Assembly (NCBI RefSeq): GCF_965363235.1
Contig: NC_134846.1
Location: 77,474,724-77,538,723, forward strand
Reading direction: 5' to 3'
DNA: 64,000 nucleotides
Source: Mytilus galloprovincialis
Lineage: Eukaryota > Mollusca > Bivalvia > Mytilida > Mytilidae
Shown: one piece after another, positions 35,608-47,802 of the stretch
Numbering within the stretch: the stretch's first letter is position 1
Layout of the letters: the number at the start of each line of letters is the position of its first letter
Notes under the pieces: generated by a model
Seen by the model: only the letters and a program-made list of their open reading frames with translations
What the model was told of the DNA's origin: nothing
The model's database searches: none
Program-made: the position numbers and the translations under genes

Positions 35608-36547
35608 AGATAGTAATCATTAAATCTTTAAGTCTCCCATATATAGAGCTCTATTTTCACAGGCAATACAAAAATCAGTTAGCATTATTTTCTTTATAAT
35701 TCTATAAAATTTTTGTTTTTACAAATGGTCAATCAAGTCTTTTCCTTTAAAGATGCAGACACACACAAGTTAATTCAGTCCCTTCTAAACAAACCACTTG
35801 AAGCATTAGGGCAAAAATTGTATGGCCCAGTCCTTAATTTCAGATCAAAACTTCCTCAGGCTATAATTCATCCAAAAGGGTAGTATGTCCACTGTCGTAT
35901 TGATATCTTATAAAATGCTGCTTCCAAGACATTATATGTGACTGTGATAGCTCTCTGTCTGTTATGTAACTCAATATGTAGTTCCTCTAGAAAATCTACA
36001 AAACAGAAATGAAAATATTATAATACATGCAAATTAATAATGGTACATGTATGATCGATTCATGTTTAAAATAATTGTAAGAATAAAAATCATAGAAATC
36101 AAATGTCGTACTTACATTGTATAAACGCCTGTTTACTCAACAAGCATGTGACATCAAAACTTGAAACCGTTAAATTTAGTTTAATTGCTTTGGGAGAGGA
36201 AAAAGTGAAAGTAGACAGTCAGCAGTTATGAATAGATTTGATAAATAGTTAAAAAAAATCTACATCTATCTGATCCAAGTTTTCAAAAAAAAATTGACTC
36301 TTTTTAAAAAGTGTTGTTGTAATAATGTATTACCTATTGTGATGTATTTCATTGTTATAACACAAATCATTGTAATCATTGTATGAAATTTAAAACCGGC
36401 AAGTGTCCATAATTATTCTTTAATATTCTTATTCTTATTACCGGTAGTATTTTAAGTTCTGCTAATTTTTTTAGTTTTCATTTATTGACAAACCTCAGGC
36501 GTATAGAAATCAAAAGGATCAGTACTAGTTCATTTGAAAACAAATAT

Positions 36548-36715
36548 TTGCTATTGCACATTACTGTGCAATTGAAGATTTCTTGCTATTGCGCAATACT
36601 GTGCAATTGAAAATTTCTTGCTATTGCACAATACTGTGCAATTGAAGATTTCTTGCTATTGCTGAATACTGTGCAATTGAAAATGTCTTGCTATTGCACA
36701 ATACTTTATATAATA
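36548..36715 (+). repeat. 35-bp tandem repeat, five units, each a hairpin
   Basis: Units start at 36548, 36583, 36618, 36653 and 36688 with TTGCTATTGCACAATACTGT. TTGCACA-ATAC-TGTGCAA can pair within each unit. It abuts a reversed F2 core (36721-37420) and appears to be part of that composite. Confidence 0.8.
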
Positions 36716-37425
36716 ATTATGGATCCTGATTTGAACCAATTTAAAAACTGGGCCCATAATCAAAAATCTAAGTACCCGGTACATGTTTAGATAAAGCATA
36801 AAAAAAAGCCCAAGAATTCAATTTTTGTTAAAATCAAACTTAGTTTAATTTAGGACCCTTTGGACTTTAATGTAGACCAATTTGAAAACGGGACTAAAAA
36901 TTAAGAATCTACATACACAGTTAGATTTGGCATATCCATGATATCAAAAACCCCAATTATTCAATTTTTGATGAAATCAAACAAGGTTTAATTTTGGACC
37001 CCGATTTGGACCAACTTGAAAACTGGGCCAATAATCAAAAATCTAAATACATTTTCAGATTCAGCATATCAAAGAACCCCAAGGATTCAATTTTTGTTAA
37101 AATCAAACTAAGTTTAATTTTGGACCCTTTGGACCTTAATGTAGACCAATTTGAAAACAGGACCAAAAATTAAGAATCTACATACATAGTTAGATTCGGC
37201 ATATCAAAGAACCCCAATTATTTCATTTTTGATGAAATCAAACAAAGTTCAATTTTAGACCCTTTGGGCCACTTATTCCTAAACTGTTGGGACCAAAACT
37301 CCCAAAATCAAACCCAACCTTCCTTTAGTGGTCATAAACCTTGTGTTTAAATTTCATAGATTTCTATATACTTATACTAAAGTTATGGTGCGAAAACCAA
37401 GAATAATGCTTAGTATATATATTTG
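36716..37425 (-). mobile_element. HINE-like family F2 core, reversed
   Basis: Modules with GGACCAATTTGAAAACGGG and AGATTCAGCATATCAAAG-type sequence, in the opposite orientation to 38142-39240. The 5' end is cut by the SINE-like repeat at 37426. Confidence 0.6.
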
Positions 37426-37735
37426 TTTAGGGGCCAGTTGAAGGACATCTCTTGATGCGGGAATTTCTCACTGCATTGAAGACCTACTGGTGACCTTCTG
37501 TCTGTTCTATTATGTGTCTATGGTCAACACATTCCCTATTTCCATTCTCAATTTTAACCTTCATACCTTTTCTCAAAACATATTTTTGTATATATATTGG
37601 CTTATGTTCTTATGTTGTACTGTAATACCACTGTCCCAGGTTAGGGGAGGGTTGGGACCCCACTAACATGTTTAACCCCACCACATTATTTATGGATGTG
37701 CATATCCCAAGTCAGGAGCCTGTAATTCAGTGGTT
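37426..37735 (-). repeat. Bivalve SINE-like interspersed repeat, copy 4 (diverged)
   Basis: Reads TTTAGGGGCCAGTTGAAGGA and CATGTTTAACCCCACCAC, reverse of 7134-7475. Confidence 0.65.
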
Positions 37736-38141
37736 GTCGTTTGTTTATGTGTTACATATTTGTTTTTGGTTCATTTTTTTTTTTATAAGAAATCTTGAAT
37801 TGTACAGTATTGCGTAATAGATTTGTAAGATATTGACATTTGTTTTGTGTCAGAAACCTATATTATGTCAAAAAATTTATCACAATCCAAATTCAGACAG
37901 TAACAAGCATGAATATTTTGTCCAAATTTGCCCAACTGTTCAGGGTTCAACCTCTGCGGTCGTATCAGGCTGCACTCAGCGAAGCATTTTATTGTTTATA
38001 AATTATTGAATGACACTGGTTACTTTTGACTTACAAAAATATGCAGCTTTATCAAAAGTATTGAATATGGAAGAGCCCAAATAACAGCATAGACATACGA
38101 CATGGTATCTAACAAGTATATATATAAATTTTAATACTTTT

Positions 38142-39240
38142 TATACGACCGCAAAAATTGAAATTTTTTTGGTCGTATATATATTGGTATGACGTTGGCG
38201 TCGTCGTCGTCGTCGTCGTCCGAAGACATTTGGTTTTCGCACTATAACTTTAGTATAAATAAATAGAAATCTATGAAATTTAAACACAAGGTTTATGACC
38301 ATAAAAGGAAGGTTGGGATTGATTTTGGGAGTTTTGGTCCTAATAGTTAAGGAATTAGGGGCCAAACAGGGCCCAAATAAGCATTTTTCTAGGTTTTCGC
38401 ACAATAACTTTAGTATAAGTAAACAGAAATCTATGAAATTTTAACATAACGTTTATGACCACAAAAGGAAGGTTGGGATTAATTTGAAGTTTTTGGCCCC
38501 AACAGTTTAGGAATTAGGGGCCAAAAGGGTCCAAAATTAAACTTTGTTTGATTTCATCAAAAAATGAATTATGGGAGTTCTTTGATATGCCAAATCTAAC
38601 CGTGTATTTAGATTCTTAAATTTGTTGGTCCTGTTTTCAAATTGGTCTACTTTAAGGTCCAAAGGGTCCAAAATTAAACTAAGTTTGATTTTAACAAAAA
38701 ATGAATTCTTTGGGTTCTTTGATATGCTGAATCCAAACATGTACTTAGATTTTTGATTATGGGCCCAGTTTTCAAGTTGGTCCAAATCGGGGTCCAAAAT
38801 TAAACTTTGTTTGATTTCAACAAAAATTGAATATATGGGGTTCTTCAATATGCTGAATCTAACCATGTATTTAGATTTTTAATATTTGAGCCCGGTTATC
38901 AAATTGGTCCACATTGAGGTCTAAAGGGTCTAAAATTGAACACTATTTGATTTCATCAAACATTGAATTCTTGGGGTTCTATGATATGCTGAATCTAACC
39001 ATGTATTTAGATTTTGGATATTGGACTATAATAGGTTAATGTCCAATTTAAAAAAAAAATAAGTTTAAGTTCCTAGACCACATTCATTCTGTGTCAGAAA
39101 CCTATGCTGTGTCAACTATTTAATCAGAATCCAAATTCAGAGCTGTATCCAGCTTAAATGTCGTGTCCATACTTGCCCAAACTGTTCAGGGTTCGCGGAC
39201 CTCTGCGGTCGTATAAAGCTGCGCCCTGCGGAGCATATGG
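38142..39240 (+). mobile_element. HINE-like element, family F2
   Basis: 5' end TATACGACCGCA forms a hairpin with TTGGTCGTAT; then (GTC)n at 38190-38220; four core units of about 135 bp with TGATATGCTGAATCTAACCA; then TGCGGTCGTATA, the inverse of the 5' end, and a terminal hairpin GCTGCG-CCC-TGCGGAGC before ATATGG-TT. A second 3' end lies at 37945-37992. Confidence 0.75.
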
Positions 39241-39553
39241 TTATTCATATGGTTTCATTATATATATTTGTTCATTTTCAAAGTCTCATAAAGTTCATAC
39301 AATAAAAACACAGAAATATGCTTATATTTAAACATCAAATATATTATTTTTTATTTCTTAACTTGTGACTATCTGTAGTTCTAGCATTCCACTGCAAAAT
39401 GAAATGCAGTGATTTATACAATTCTGGTAACTTTTATTCACAATATTTACAAAACTTTTCATGTGATTGGTTGAAAAGTTAACTTATTATGGACACACTT
39501 TGACGATACAGGAACCCTATAGTTTTCACTTTGTCCTTCAGTTCTGCAAATTT

Positions 39554-40143
39554 TTAACTCCCCGTTCCAAAGGAACTGTGAGCTTTAGCCATCACTTTGC
39601 GTCCGTCGTCGTCGGCGTCCGTCGTTGTCGTCCGTCTGGTGTAAACTATTTCTAACATCTTCTCCTAGAACAAAGTTCGTGTTTTACTTTCTGTTTCGTC
39701 AAAAAACATGGCCACCATGGCTAAAAATAGAACATAGGGGTAAAATGCAGTTTTTGGCTTATATCTCAAAAACCAAAGCAGTTAGAGCAAATCTGACATG
39801 GGGTTACAGTGTTCATAAGGTAAGTTTAATCAGCCATGAAATTTCAGATGAATCTTATAACCCAATGTTGGGTTGCTGCCACTAAATTGGTTATTTTAAG
39901 GATATTTTTTTTGTTTTTTATCTTGAATAGTATTAATGATAAAGATAAGCTGTAAACAGCAAATATGTTAAGCAAAGTAAGATCTACAAATAAGTTCATA
40001 TTACCAAAGTTGTCAATTGACCCCTTAAAGAGTTATTGCCCTTTAAGGACAATTTTACACAATTTGTTTATCATTAACCCTTAAACGAAAGTTAAATGCC
40101 AAAAAAGTCAAGGTGAGCGATTCAGTCTCTTGAGAGCCTCTTG
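39554..40143 (+). mobile_element. HINE-like element, family F1, single-core copy
   Basis: Degraded 5' hairpin, then CGTCCGTCGTCGTCGGCGTC, one core unit (GGCCACCATGGCTAAAAATAG), then CAAGGTGAGCGATTCAG, hairpin and CTTG-TT. Confidence 0.7.
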
Positions 40144-40367
40144 TTTTGTTAATGCAATAACTCTAAAAATTTTGGTGAACTAGGCTCATCAGTTGTGGAA
40201 AAAATCAGTTGTGGTAACACAAATCACAAATTTTGATAAATATCTTCCTTTTGTGGGATTTAACATAATCTGATACAGGTATATTTATTCAGTTATTTCA
40301 CTGATTGACAAATTAAAAATACGGTAAAACTGATCATTTGTTAAAAAAAATTACACTTTCGGTTGCA

Positions 40368-40815
40368 GAGTGGTCTAAGTTTCATTTTTTATATAAATAA
40401 GGCCGTTAGTTTTATCGTTTGAATTGTTTACATTGTCATATCGGGGCCTTTATAGCTGACTATGCGGTATGGGCTTTGTTCATTGTTGAGGGCCATACGG
40501 TGACCTATATTTGTTAATGTCTGTGTCATTTTGGTCTCTTGTGGACAGTTGTCTCATTTGCAATCATACCACATCTTCTTTTTTATAAGTAGTTACTACT
40601 GTTATCACTTACCAGTCAACATTGAGGTTGCGAGTTTGAATCCGGCTCGAGCGGATGCACTCGACTCCAATCTTAATTGACTAGGATTGCCAGTTTTTCT
40701 ATCGAAGGTCGGTGGTTTTCTCCGGGCACTCCGGCTTCCTCCACCAATAAAACTTGACTGGCCGCTATCAAATAGCCTAAATGCGGTGCTTAAAAGTGGC
40801 GTTAAAACACCAAAA
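40368..40815 (+). repeat. Mussel repeat plus tRNA-related SINE
   Basis: 40368-40578 is a common mussel repeat (GGCCGTTAGTTTTATCG, ATGCGGTATGGGCTTTG). 40596-40815 looks like a SINE: GGTTGCGAGTTTGAATCCGG resembles a pol III B box, followed by CCGGGCACTCCGGCTTCCTC and a tail AAAGTGGCGTTAAAACACC known from mollusc SINEs. Family name uncertain (RUDI or MD-SINE type). Confidence 0.65.
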
Positions 40816-40862
40816 ATCAAAAATCAAACCAATCTTTATTCGGGTAGTTTTGTCCTGAAAAT

Positions 40863-40945
40863 GCATGGAATATTTGCCACTGAACATGCATGAAATATTT
40901 GCCACTGAACATACATGCAGTATTTGCCACTGAACATAAAGCAAC
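40863..40945 (+). repeat. 30-bp tandem repeat, three units
   Basis: Units of ATATTTGCCACTGAACATGC. Part of a mussel interspersed repeat tail. Confidence 0.75.
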
Positions 40946-41674
40946 CATTAATCTATCAATCTTGTGGTATGATATCATCTGGAATAAATATATACCGTAT
41001 AACCTATAAGGCATGGGTTTTCTCATTGAATCTCCTTATTTTTATAATATGCATTCAAAATTTGTTTGGGAATTCCTAGAGTCGCATTGTGTTAAGATAA
41101 CTTTTTAAACTGATAATTTTTTGCTCGGATTTTACGAAAAAGGCCTGGTTTGCTGTTATGAAATGAGTGTCAAAATAAACGGTTGCACACCATTTACGGA
41201 ATTGCCCATCAAAATGCATAGTGCTTGGATTTTCAAATAACAAACTGTGAACACTAAATTAGCTTCGTCAATTAATTAGATTGTTTGCTTTGTATACATC
41301 AATCCTTTTGCCTCACTTAAACATATACAAGAGGGGTCCTTGCTGTCATGTCATGTCAGTTTTCTAGTATTAAACTATTAACTGAAGTTAATTACAGTTA
41401 GTATTTACATGTGGAAGCTGAGATACAATATATGATTTGCCATTCTTATATATATAACACCAGACCACCTAAGAAAATAAATTCTTTTGTGTGTCCATTA
41501 ACGAAATTTGCCAATAAAAAAGAGTAGAAGATAGATGAAGTCAAAATAATGATTAATATTTGACGTATAGAATGAATGTATGGTGTACATGCCCAACAGT
41601 CGGTAAGCATCTTCATCTTACAGTCATGGGACCAGGGTGCCTGTCAGGTATCATTTGACTTTATCCTGGTTTAG

Positions 41675-41865
41675 TTAGCTAGGTTTAATCCATCATTTTC
41701 TTCATATGGAAATTGCCTGTAACAAGATCGGAATATGGCAGTTGCTTTCCATTCGTTTGGGGTGTTTGAGCTATTGATTTTGACATTTGTTATCGGACTT
41801 TCTGTTTTAATTAATTTTCCTTGAAATTCGGTATTTTCGTTACTAGTTTTTCTTTTCATAGCTTT
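41675..41865 (+). repeat. Mussel interspersed repeat, also at 61797-61960
   Basis: Shared blocks include GAATATGGCAGTTGCTTTCC against GAATATGACAGTTGTAGTCC, then ATTCGTTTG and GATTTTGACATTTG-like sequence. Flanks (41570-41670, 41900-42300) look like a degraded F4 core. Confidence 0.6.
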
Positions 41866-42320
41866 CCATTTTAATTATTTCTGAGGAGTACGTTTTTTGT
41901 TACAGTTCATTGGTCAATGTTTGCTTTTTTCCCTTTTGGTCAATATATCTGATGTTTCAGGAACAGAGCCAATATATTTGTTGTATGGAATGAAAGTAAG
42001 TTAGGTGTATATGGCTTTCTGACAGGTAAGTCTGTCTGTCTGACCCTAACTTGGCCTCATTTTCATCATTGTTCATTTGTCAATGTTAACATGGTTATGT
42101 GTATCTTCAATATTACAAGTCATAGTTGCCCTGTGAAACAAAACTAATTTAAAAAATAGAACTTTGACTAATGAACCATAAACATAAGATCTGAACAACT
42201 CTGCTAGACAACATGTGTACACAATGCCATACACTAAATATAGGTCATCTATGACTTATAATATATTGAAGACGCAGACAGATTTAACCTGTTAGAAAGC
42301 CATGTACAGTTCAATCTGAC

Positions 42321-43384
42321 AGACTACAGGTCAGGTGAGGTTTTTCTCATCACTTGGCGTCTGTCGTCCTTCGTCGTCGTCTGTTAACTTTTACAAAAAT
42401 CCTCCTCTGAAACTACTGGACCAAAAACCGAACTTGGCCACAATCATCAGTAGGGTATTTAGTTTAAAAATATGTCCGATGACAAACCCCCCAATCCCCC
42501 CCAACCCCACCCACCCCCGGGGGCCTGCCAACCAAGATGGCCGACATGGCTAAAACAGAACATGGGGTAAAATGCAGTTTTTGGCTTATATCTCTGAAAC
42601 TAAAGAGCAAATCTGACATGGGGTAAAAAATTCATCAAAATAAGATCTATCCATCCTGGAATTTTCAGACGAATCTGACAACCGGTTATTGGGTTGCTGT
42701 CCCTGAATTTGCAATTATCAAGAAATTTTGCAGTCTTGTGTTATTATCTTGAAAATTATTATAGATAAAGATAAACTATAAACAGTAATAATGTTGAACG
42801 AAGTAAGATCTACAAATAAGTCAACATGATCAAAATTGTGAGTCGACCCCTTAAGGAGTAATCGCCCTTTATAGTAATTTTTTAACAATTTTTCGTAAAT
42901 TTTTGTAATCTTTTACAAAAAGCTTCTTCTCTAAAACTACATAGACAAATTGTTCTAAACTTGGCCACAATCATCACTAGGGAATGTAGTTTAAAAATGT
43001 GTCCGATGACCCCGCCTGCCAACCAAGATGGCCGACATGGCTTAAAATAGAACATAGGGGTAAAATGCAGTTCTTGGCTTATATCTCTGAAACTAAAGCA
43101 TTTAGAGCAAATCTGACATGGGGAGATATTGTTCATCAGCTTAAGTCCCATCTTCCCTGAATTTTTTAGACGAACCAGACAAACCGTTGTTGGGCTGCTG
43201 CCCCGGCCTGAATTGGTGATTTTTAGGAAATTGTAGTTTTTGGTTAATATTAAATACCATTATAGTATCTAATAATATCTTTTAGCTAATAGTATTAATT
43301 ATGATTTTAATTGTATTTCACATGATTTCCAAAGCATCAGTATATACAGGTGAGCGACACGTACAGGCTCTTGAGAGCCTCTAG
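42321..43384 (+). mobile_element. HINE-like element, family F1, two cores
   Basis: Degraded 5' end near CAGGTGAGG, CGTCCTTCGTCGTCGTC tract, two ~480-bp cores each with CCAAGATGGCCGACATGGC, then AGGTGAGCGACACGTACAGG and CTAG at 43381-43384 before TTT. Confidence 0.75.
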
Positions 43385-43389
43385 TTTTT

Positions 43390-44785
43390 TATGTAACTGG
43401 CTCTTTTTCCATCCTTCGTTTTATAGTTTCCATTGGATAGCTGAGACTTACAAAGTCTTTACCCTTTAATATGTCAACAGGATTACACTACATAATTTTA
43501 CAATTTTCGCTAATGGGTCGAATGGTAAAAAGGGTCGAAAGGTTACCGATAGCTGAAGTTATCCCAATTCGAATGTTTCTCTCCCCGTTCATCAAGAGCC
43601 CAAATTCTAGTTTCGTAATGCGTGTTGACAAAATTTATACTTAAATCTGACAACAATTCAGCCGCACTATGTCTTTTTCCAGTAGGGTATCTAGCATCAA
43701 ACCCTTCAAGTGTTTACAGCTCATTCCAAGGTAAATTATGATACTATTTGTGTAATATCCGCCGGTGGCAACATCAAATGTCACATGTACAACAAACAAG
43801 GTCATAAATTATCGTCATTATGCATACTAAGCACCTTATATTTACACTAGAGACTAACAATTAATGGTTTCACAATTATTGAGTGCTAGGGATCAAGCCC
43901 AACCACAATATGTAAGCTTATCCACCCATATATAAATTATACATGTAGCTATTTGAGTATTTCTATACATAATTTATAATTTTAACAATGATTTGTATAG
44001 TACAATTACTATACAAATCCTTGATTTTAACAACTTTATTATAATAATGCAATCATATACAGTTATACCAAGCATGGTATCAATAAGCTACAATGAACTA
44101 AGTGTCAATATGAAGCACCTGAACCCCAATGTGGGTAGCTGCGGAACCGTAGCTCTTAGGTCTTTACATTCAGTCCGCAAATAGTCAAACATTAACATCA
44201 TGAACATAAGGACATTAAGAGCAGTCACTGAGCTACGGTTCCGCAGCTACAATGAATGTGGGTAATATTAAAAGTAATTAAAAAAAAACACAAAAAAAAA
44301 TCAATTTCATAACACAATGTGGCTAGAACATGCTCTCTTGCTTAAAACCACATGTTATGATTAAAATCCTAATGAAGATACAAGGGGAACCAATCTTGTA
44401 CAATGCATTATCAATTAGATACAATGAGAGTTATCTCCCATTGTACACAATATGGATATTAAATATATCTTCACCATTTGTCCATCATTACTGGACATCA
44501 GGTAGGTTTTGTAAAATTTTGACATCACAGGAAAACTGGTTGATGCGACAAAGAAAAAGTGATAATTGTATGATGTCAATATTTAAGTGTCTTAAATTCT
44601 CAAGTCCTTGTCAATATTTACAGTCATCTACAACTCCTATTGGTTTTCAAAAATAGCTTCAGAGTTCTAATGGTTTACTTTTATAAATTATGACTTGGAT
44701 GGAGAGTTGTCTCATTACCACATCTTCTTATATCTATCTATCTCCTAACTCAGACATGAATTAAGATTAAATAATTCTTTTTCAG
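43390..44785 (+). other. Region before the second UQCC4-like exon; exon 1 not fixed
   Basis: I looked for an exon 1 that ends with two codon nucleotides and a GT. The best local candidate is ATG at 44452 to AG at 44501 (donor GTAGGT), encoding MDIKYIFTICPSLLDI, which does not look like a targeting peptide. An inverted pair GTAGCTGCGGAACCGTAGCTC/complement occurs at 44135-44155 and 44229-44249. Confidence 0.35.
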
Positions 44786-45209
44786 AGTTATTTGCAGAGG
44801 AAGTGCTATTCACAGTTCAGCTAATCAAGTTTTACGAAGACAGAAGTTTGATCCAGTAAAATTCTGCAAAAGAAATGCATCAACACAGAGTAGTGTATTG
44901 GAAACAGTAAATTACCTGATTTGGACCCCTGTTTATCAACCATTAAGTGTTTTGTTGAGCTGTGCTGCATACATTATTTATTTCTATTATCTCAAAGAAG
45001 ACCTTTCAAATGTTGAATCTAATTTTAGAAAGATAATCTATGAACAAATTGATCCAGGAAATGAAGAGTATCAGGAAGAGATTCATTTACGGAATTATAT
45101 AAGATTACGTATCTATAACAATCTCCCAACAGATGATTACGAGAAAAGATTAACACAACTTGTGAGGGAAAGGAAAGCCAAACAAAATAAAAGATTTGAA
45201 AGCCAATGA
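44786..45209 (+). CDS. Second UQCC4-like terminal exon (paralog or alternative last exon)
   Basis: After TTCTTTTTCAG the exon starts with A, completing a split codon, then VICRGSAIHSSANQVLRRQK, DPVKFCKRNAST, QPLSVLLSCAAYIIYFYYLK (membrane segment) and a charged tail LPTDDYEKRLTQLVRERKAK. It aligns end to end with 26406-26829: CRGS, E/DPI/VKF, the QPL membrane segment, LRNYI against LENYI, KRLTQL against KRLEML. Intron phase and length (424 nt to stop) are identical. Divergence is high at the amino-acid level but the frame is intact, so it is probably under selection. If spliced to exon 1 at 21571-21635 it would give a second isoform with the same presequence; otherwise it is a separate gene with its own exon 1. 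Confidence 0.75.
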
Positions 45210-45489
45210 ATTGTGTCAATGGCATGAAAATATGATACATGTATATTAAATGACTTTCTTACAAATCTTTTTCTTTACCATTTTGTAGTACTATTAAATG
45301 TATTTTTGGTTATTTCTGCATGAACATGATAAATGCATTAATTGGTTATAATAGTACTGTAGTTGCACTGTAATTTTTATGTAAAACATAAATGTTTAGA
45401 AGAAAATGAAGTAGTTGACATTTTGTATTTTTAATTATACCTGCCATAGCAAAGGGCCTTTATTTCTTCTTTAATTCCCTTCAAATTTG

Positions 45490-45495
45490 AATAAA
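45490..45495 (+). terminator. Polyadenylation signal AATAAA after the second UQCC4-like exon
   Basis: First AATAAA on the plus strand after the stop, about 280 bp downstream, similar spacing to the first copy. Confidence 0.55.
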
Positions 45496-45612
45496 AGTTT
45501 ACCTACATTACAATGTTGCATGAAATTCAACTATGAGAACAATTTGATTTGGGAATAATTCTAAGGAGTAAGGACTTCTGTTTGTTCATTGGTGTTGAAC
45601 AGTTTATAAAAA

Positions 45613-45860
45613 AAATAAGATGTGTTGTATAAATAGCCAATGAGACAACTCTATACCTGGCACCAAATGACAAAGATTGATTGTTGTTTTACACCACTTT
45701 CAACACTACCGGTAATTTGCTATTTCATGGTGGTCAGTTTTTGTTGGTAAAGGAAGCCAGAAGGCCACTGAAAATGAAAAAGATGTAAACAACTATAGGT
45801 CACTGTGTTGCCTTCAACAATGAACAAAACCCATTCCCTGTTGGTCACCAAGTTTCTCTC
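45613..45860 (-). repeat. Reverse SINE and mussel repeat tail
   Basis: Reverse complement of the SINE body (GAAAGTGGTGTAAAACAAC; CATGAAATAGC) and of the GTGACCTATAGTTG repeat. Confidence 0.5.
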
Positions 45861-45919
45861 ATCCTAAAATGTTGTGACAATTATTTATTGTTGATCTGAT
45901 ATTATAGGGTTAGAAGTAA

Positions 45920-46144
45920 TTATGCCCCACCTACAATAGTTGCGGGGCATTATGTTTTTTTGTCTGTGTTTCCTTTGGTTTGTCTGTCTGTCTGTCCCGC
46001 TTCAGGTTTTAGTTTTGAAACTTAGTACACATGTTCCCTATGATATGATCTTTCTAATTTTAATGCTTATTTAGAGTTTTTATGTCTACTGAACATAGAA
46101 AATGATAGTGCGAGTTGGGAATCCATGTTCTGTAGACATTCTTG
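45920..46144 (+). mobile_element. HINE-like element, family F5, plus orientation
   Basis: 5' hairpin ATGCCCC/GGGGCAT at 45922-45951, (GTCT)n tract, 3' end CATTCTTG before TTTT. Compare 2864-3163. Confidence 0.7.
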
Positions 46145-47802
46145 TTTTGCTTATGTGTTATGAAACTTGACTGTTAAGTGGCCGATATTACATGCAGAAT
46201 CTTTTGTATGCAATTCACTGTTTAACAATTTAAAGGACTGTTGTTTAGTTCGTTGTGTGTACACTAAGATGGAAAACAGCATTGCAGCATTGGTGAATTC
46301 TTGTCCAGCAGGTCCGAGTACACAGTTATTTCGTTGTCCACAAATATAGTCCCAAGTGTGGACAGTGTGTAACTTGCCAATTTTTAGCTCACCTGGCCCG
46401 AAGGGCCAAGTGAGCTTTTCCCATCACTTGGCGTCCGTCATCCGTCGTCGTCGTTAACTTTTACAAAAATCTTCTCCTCTGAAACTACTGGGCCAAATTA
46501 ATCCAAACTTGGCCACAATCATCATTGGGGTATCTAGTTTTAAAAATGTGTCCGGTGACCCGGCCAACCAACCAAGATGGCCGCCATGGCTAAAAATAGA
46601 ACATAGGGGTAAAATGCAGTTTTTGGCTTATAACTCAAAAACCAAAGCATTTAGAGCAAATCTGACGTGTGGTAAAATTGTTTATCAGGTTAAGATCTAT
46701 CTGCCCTCAAATTTTCAGATGAATCCGACAACCCGTTATTGAGTTGCTGCCCCTGAACTGGTAATTTTAGGGAATTTTTGCTGTTTTTGGCTATTATCTT
46801 GAATATTATTATAGATAGAGATAAACTGTAAACAGCAATAATGTTCAGCAAAGTAAGATTTACAAATACGTCAACATGACCAAAATGGCCAGTTGACCCC
46901 TTTAAGAGTTATTGACCTTTATAGTCATTTTTTAACCATTTTTCGTAAATCTTAGTAATCTTTTACAAAAATCTTCTCCTCTGAAACTACTGGGCCAAAT
47001 TAATCCAAACTTGGCCACAATCATCTTTGGGATATCTATTTTAAAAAATATGTGGCGTGACCCGGCCGACCAACCAAGATGGCCGCCATGGCTAAAATTA
47101 GAACATAGGGGTAAAATGCAGTTTTTGGCTTATAACTCAAACACCAAAGCATTTAGAGCAAATCTGACATGCGGTAAAAGTGTTTATCAGGTCAAGATTT
47201 ATCTGTCCTGAAATTTTCAGATGAATCGAACAACCTGTTGTTGGGTTGCTGCCCCTGAATTGGTAATTTTAAGGATATTTTGCTGTTTTTGGTTATTATC
47301 TTGAATACACTGTATTATTATAGATAGAGATAAACTGTAAACAGCAATAATGTTCAGCAAAGTAAGATTTACAAATATTTAAAGTCAGCATGACCAAAAT
47401 GGTCAGTTGACCCCTGAAGGAGTTATTGCCCTTTATAGTCAATTTTTAACCATTTTTTCGTAAATCTTAGTAATCTTTTACAAAAATCTTCTTCTCTGAA
47501 ACTACTGGGCCAAATTAAACTAAACTTGACCACAATCATCATTGGGGTAACTTGTTTAAAAATGTGTGGCGTGACCTGGCCAATCAACCAAAATGGCTGC
47601 CACGGCTAATAATAGAACATAGGGGTAAAATGCAGTTTTTGGCTTATAATTCAAAAACCGAAGCATTAAGAGAAAATCTGACAGGGTTTAATTGTTTATC
47701 AGGTCAAGATCTATCTGCCCTGATGTTTTCACATGGATCGGACAACCCGTATTTAGGTTACTGTCCTGAATTGGTAATTTTAAGGAAATTTTGCCGTTTT
47801 TT

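Noticed and set aside
33784-35699. Two matching ORFs starting MNLPSYFFV
   Set aside because: They are the same sequence in the two inverted arms of the long-TIR element and run out into different flanks, so they do not encode a shared protein.
44452-44501. Local exon 1 for the second UQCC4-like exon
   Set aside because: Donor GTAGGT and phase fit, but MDIKYIFTICPSLLDI does not look like a mitochondrial presequence and nothing else supports it. Left as an open possibility only.
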